From positions 124,001-188,000 of the forward strand of contig BBYL01000006.1 in assembly GCA_001570385.1 (NCBI GenBank): a DNA stretch of 64,000 nucleotides, in the 5' to 3' direction. This document shows positions 63,682 to 64,000 of the stretch, piece by piece. The position numbers were made by a program, and so were the translations under genes. Within the stretch, counting starts at the first letter, position 1; each line of letters opens with the position of its first letter. Source of the stretch: Microtetraspora glauca (GTDB taxonomy: Bacteria > Actinomycetota > Actinomycetes > Streptosporangiales > Streptosporangiaceae). A model generated the notes under the pieces. That model was not told the origin of the DNA. It did not search any database and saw only the letters and a program-made list of their open reading frames with translations.

Positions 63682-63999
63682 TTACAGAGGGTCGGCCTGG
63701 TGCAGCCCGCGAACCAGACGCTCACGGGCGGCCGCGTCCCCGGGGGCGTTCCGCTCCCGGAGGAGCCGGGAGATGTGCTCGCGATGGGCGACGTCGGCGT
63801 TCCCGCCGTACTTGAACTTCCCGTCGATCTTCTCGATCGTCAGCTCCAGGCCACGGATGCCCGGAAAGCGCCGCTCGTGCCGTACGGGATCCACGAGATC
63901 GTGGTCGAGGCGTTCGATCTGCCGACGGAGGATCGCCGCCTTGCCCTCGGCGTCGGTGACGACCCGGGCCCGGCAGACGAGCTGGACCGCCGCGTAGTA
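63682..63999 (-). CDS. PaiB-like FMN-binding protein, C-terminal part (partial)
   Basis: 106 codons, from the window edge to TAA at 63682. The sequence YYAAVQLVCRARVV ... FPGIRGLELTIEKIDGKFKYGG then NADVAHREHISRLL matches the C-terminal end of PaiB-type (FMN-binding negative transcriptional regulator) proteins, with the IxGKFK region intact. The FMN-binding N-terminal half is outside the window. Confidence 0.77.
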   Translation of the reverse strand, partial: YYAAVQLVCRARVVTDAEGKAAILRRQIERLDHDLVDPVRHERRFPGIRGLELTIEKIDGKFKYGGNADVAHREHISRLLRERNAPGDAAARERLVRGLHQADPL

Positions 64000-64000
64000 C

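Overview
The window is 64 kb of very GC-rich DNA with strong G/C third-position bias, GTG and TTG starts, AGGAGG-type ribosome sites, several TANNNT -10 boxes placed for leaderless transcripts, and an almost continuous tiling of genes. Families such as LppX/LprAFG lipoproteins, PucR-type activators, DUF6220, DUF6458, SigB/F-type sigma factors with STAS/HATPase/PP2C partners, GAF-ANTAR proteins and an HTH-NTPase-WD40 STAND protein point to a filamentous actinomycete. My best guess is a Streptosporangiaceae-like organism; this is inference from gene content only. No rRNA, complete tRNA, CRISPR array or biosynthetic cluster was seen.

Layout. 0-5 kb: end of a LuxR-type regulator, a DUF6220 protein coupled to a membrane-fused multicopper oxidase, and an LprG/P55-like lipoprotein-transporter operon. 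5-7.7 kb: MarR regulator, Sfp-type phosphopantetheinyl transferase, Xaa-Pro aminopeptidase. 7.8-14.3 kb: a livF-G-H-M-K branched-chain amino-acid ABC operon, divergent from a PucR-type regulator with a dyad between them. 14.4-18.7 kb: CBS protein, large secreted subtilase, stand-alone Smr protein. 18.7-24.1 kb: an accessory stretch with small secreted proteins, an IS701-like transposase remnant, a predicted secreted HNH nuclease with a coupled membrane protein, and a truncated MFS gene. 24.1-30.5 kb: dhaKLM, a PAP2-like membrane protein, a cyclase plus ThDP-enzyme pair, and an acyltransferase. 30.6-32.6 kb: three broken genes, including a divergent tetR/quinone oxidoreductase pair that has lost its shared 5' region. 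32.6-37 kb: a 1263-residue HTH-STAND-WD40 protein and a small secreted protein. 37.4-45.5 kb: M14 carboxypeptidase, an Rrf2-cupin regulon with two matching operators, isochorismatase-like hydrolase, MFS/LysR/monooxygenase group and a VapBC-like pair. 45.6-49.3 kb: proline catabolism (PRODH, P5C dehydrogenase, divergent PucR activator). 49.3-52 kb: GH16-like lipoprotein and glycosyltransferase. 52.2-58.2 kb: stress partner-switching genes (PP2C with a degenerate metal site, GAF-ANTAR, STAS, sigma factor, HATPase anti-sigma) leading into an NDH-2-like enzyme. 58.2-64 kb: acyl-CoA synthetase, a disrupted unknown gene, a tandem structured element, CBS protein, a set of small envelope proteins and the end of a PaiB-like gene.

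The most unusual items are: the duplicated, strongly base-paired element at about 60975-61146; the secreted HNH nuclease with its coupled membrane partner at 21765-23181; the pair of identically spaced Rrf2-type operators at 40565 and 41116; the double 5' deletion with a 14-bp duplication at 30602-31465; and the PP2C protein with altered metal-site motifs in an otherwise complete sigma-factor module.
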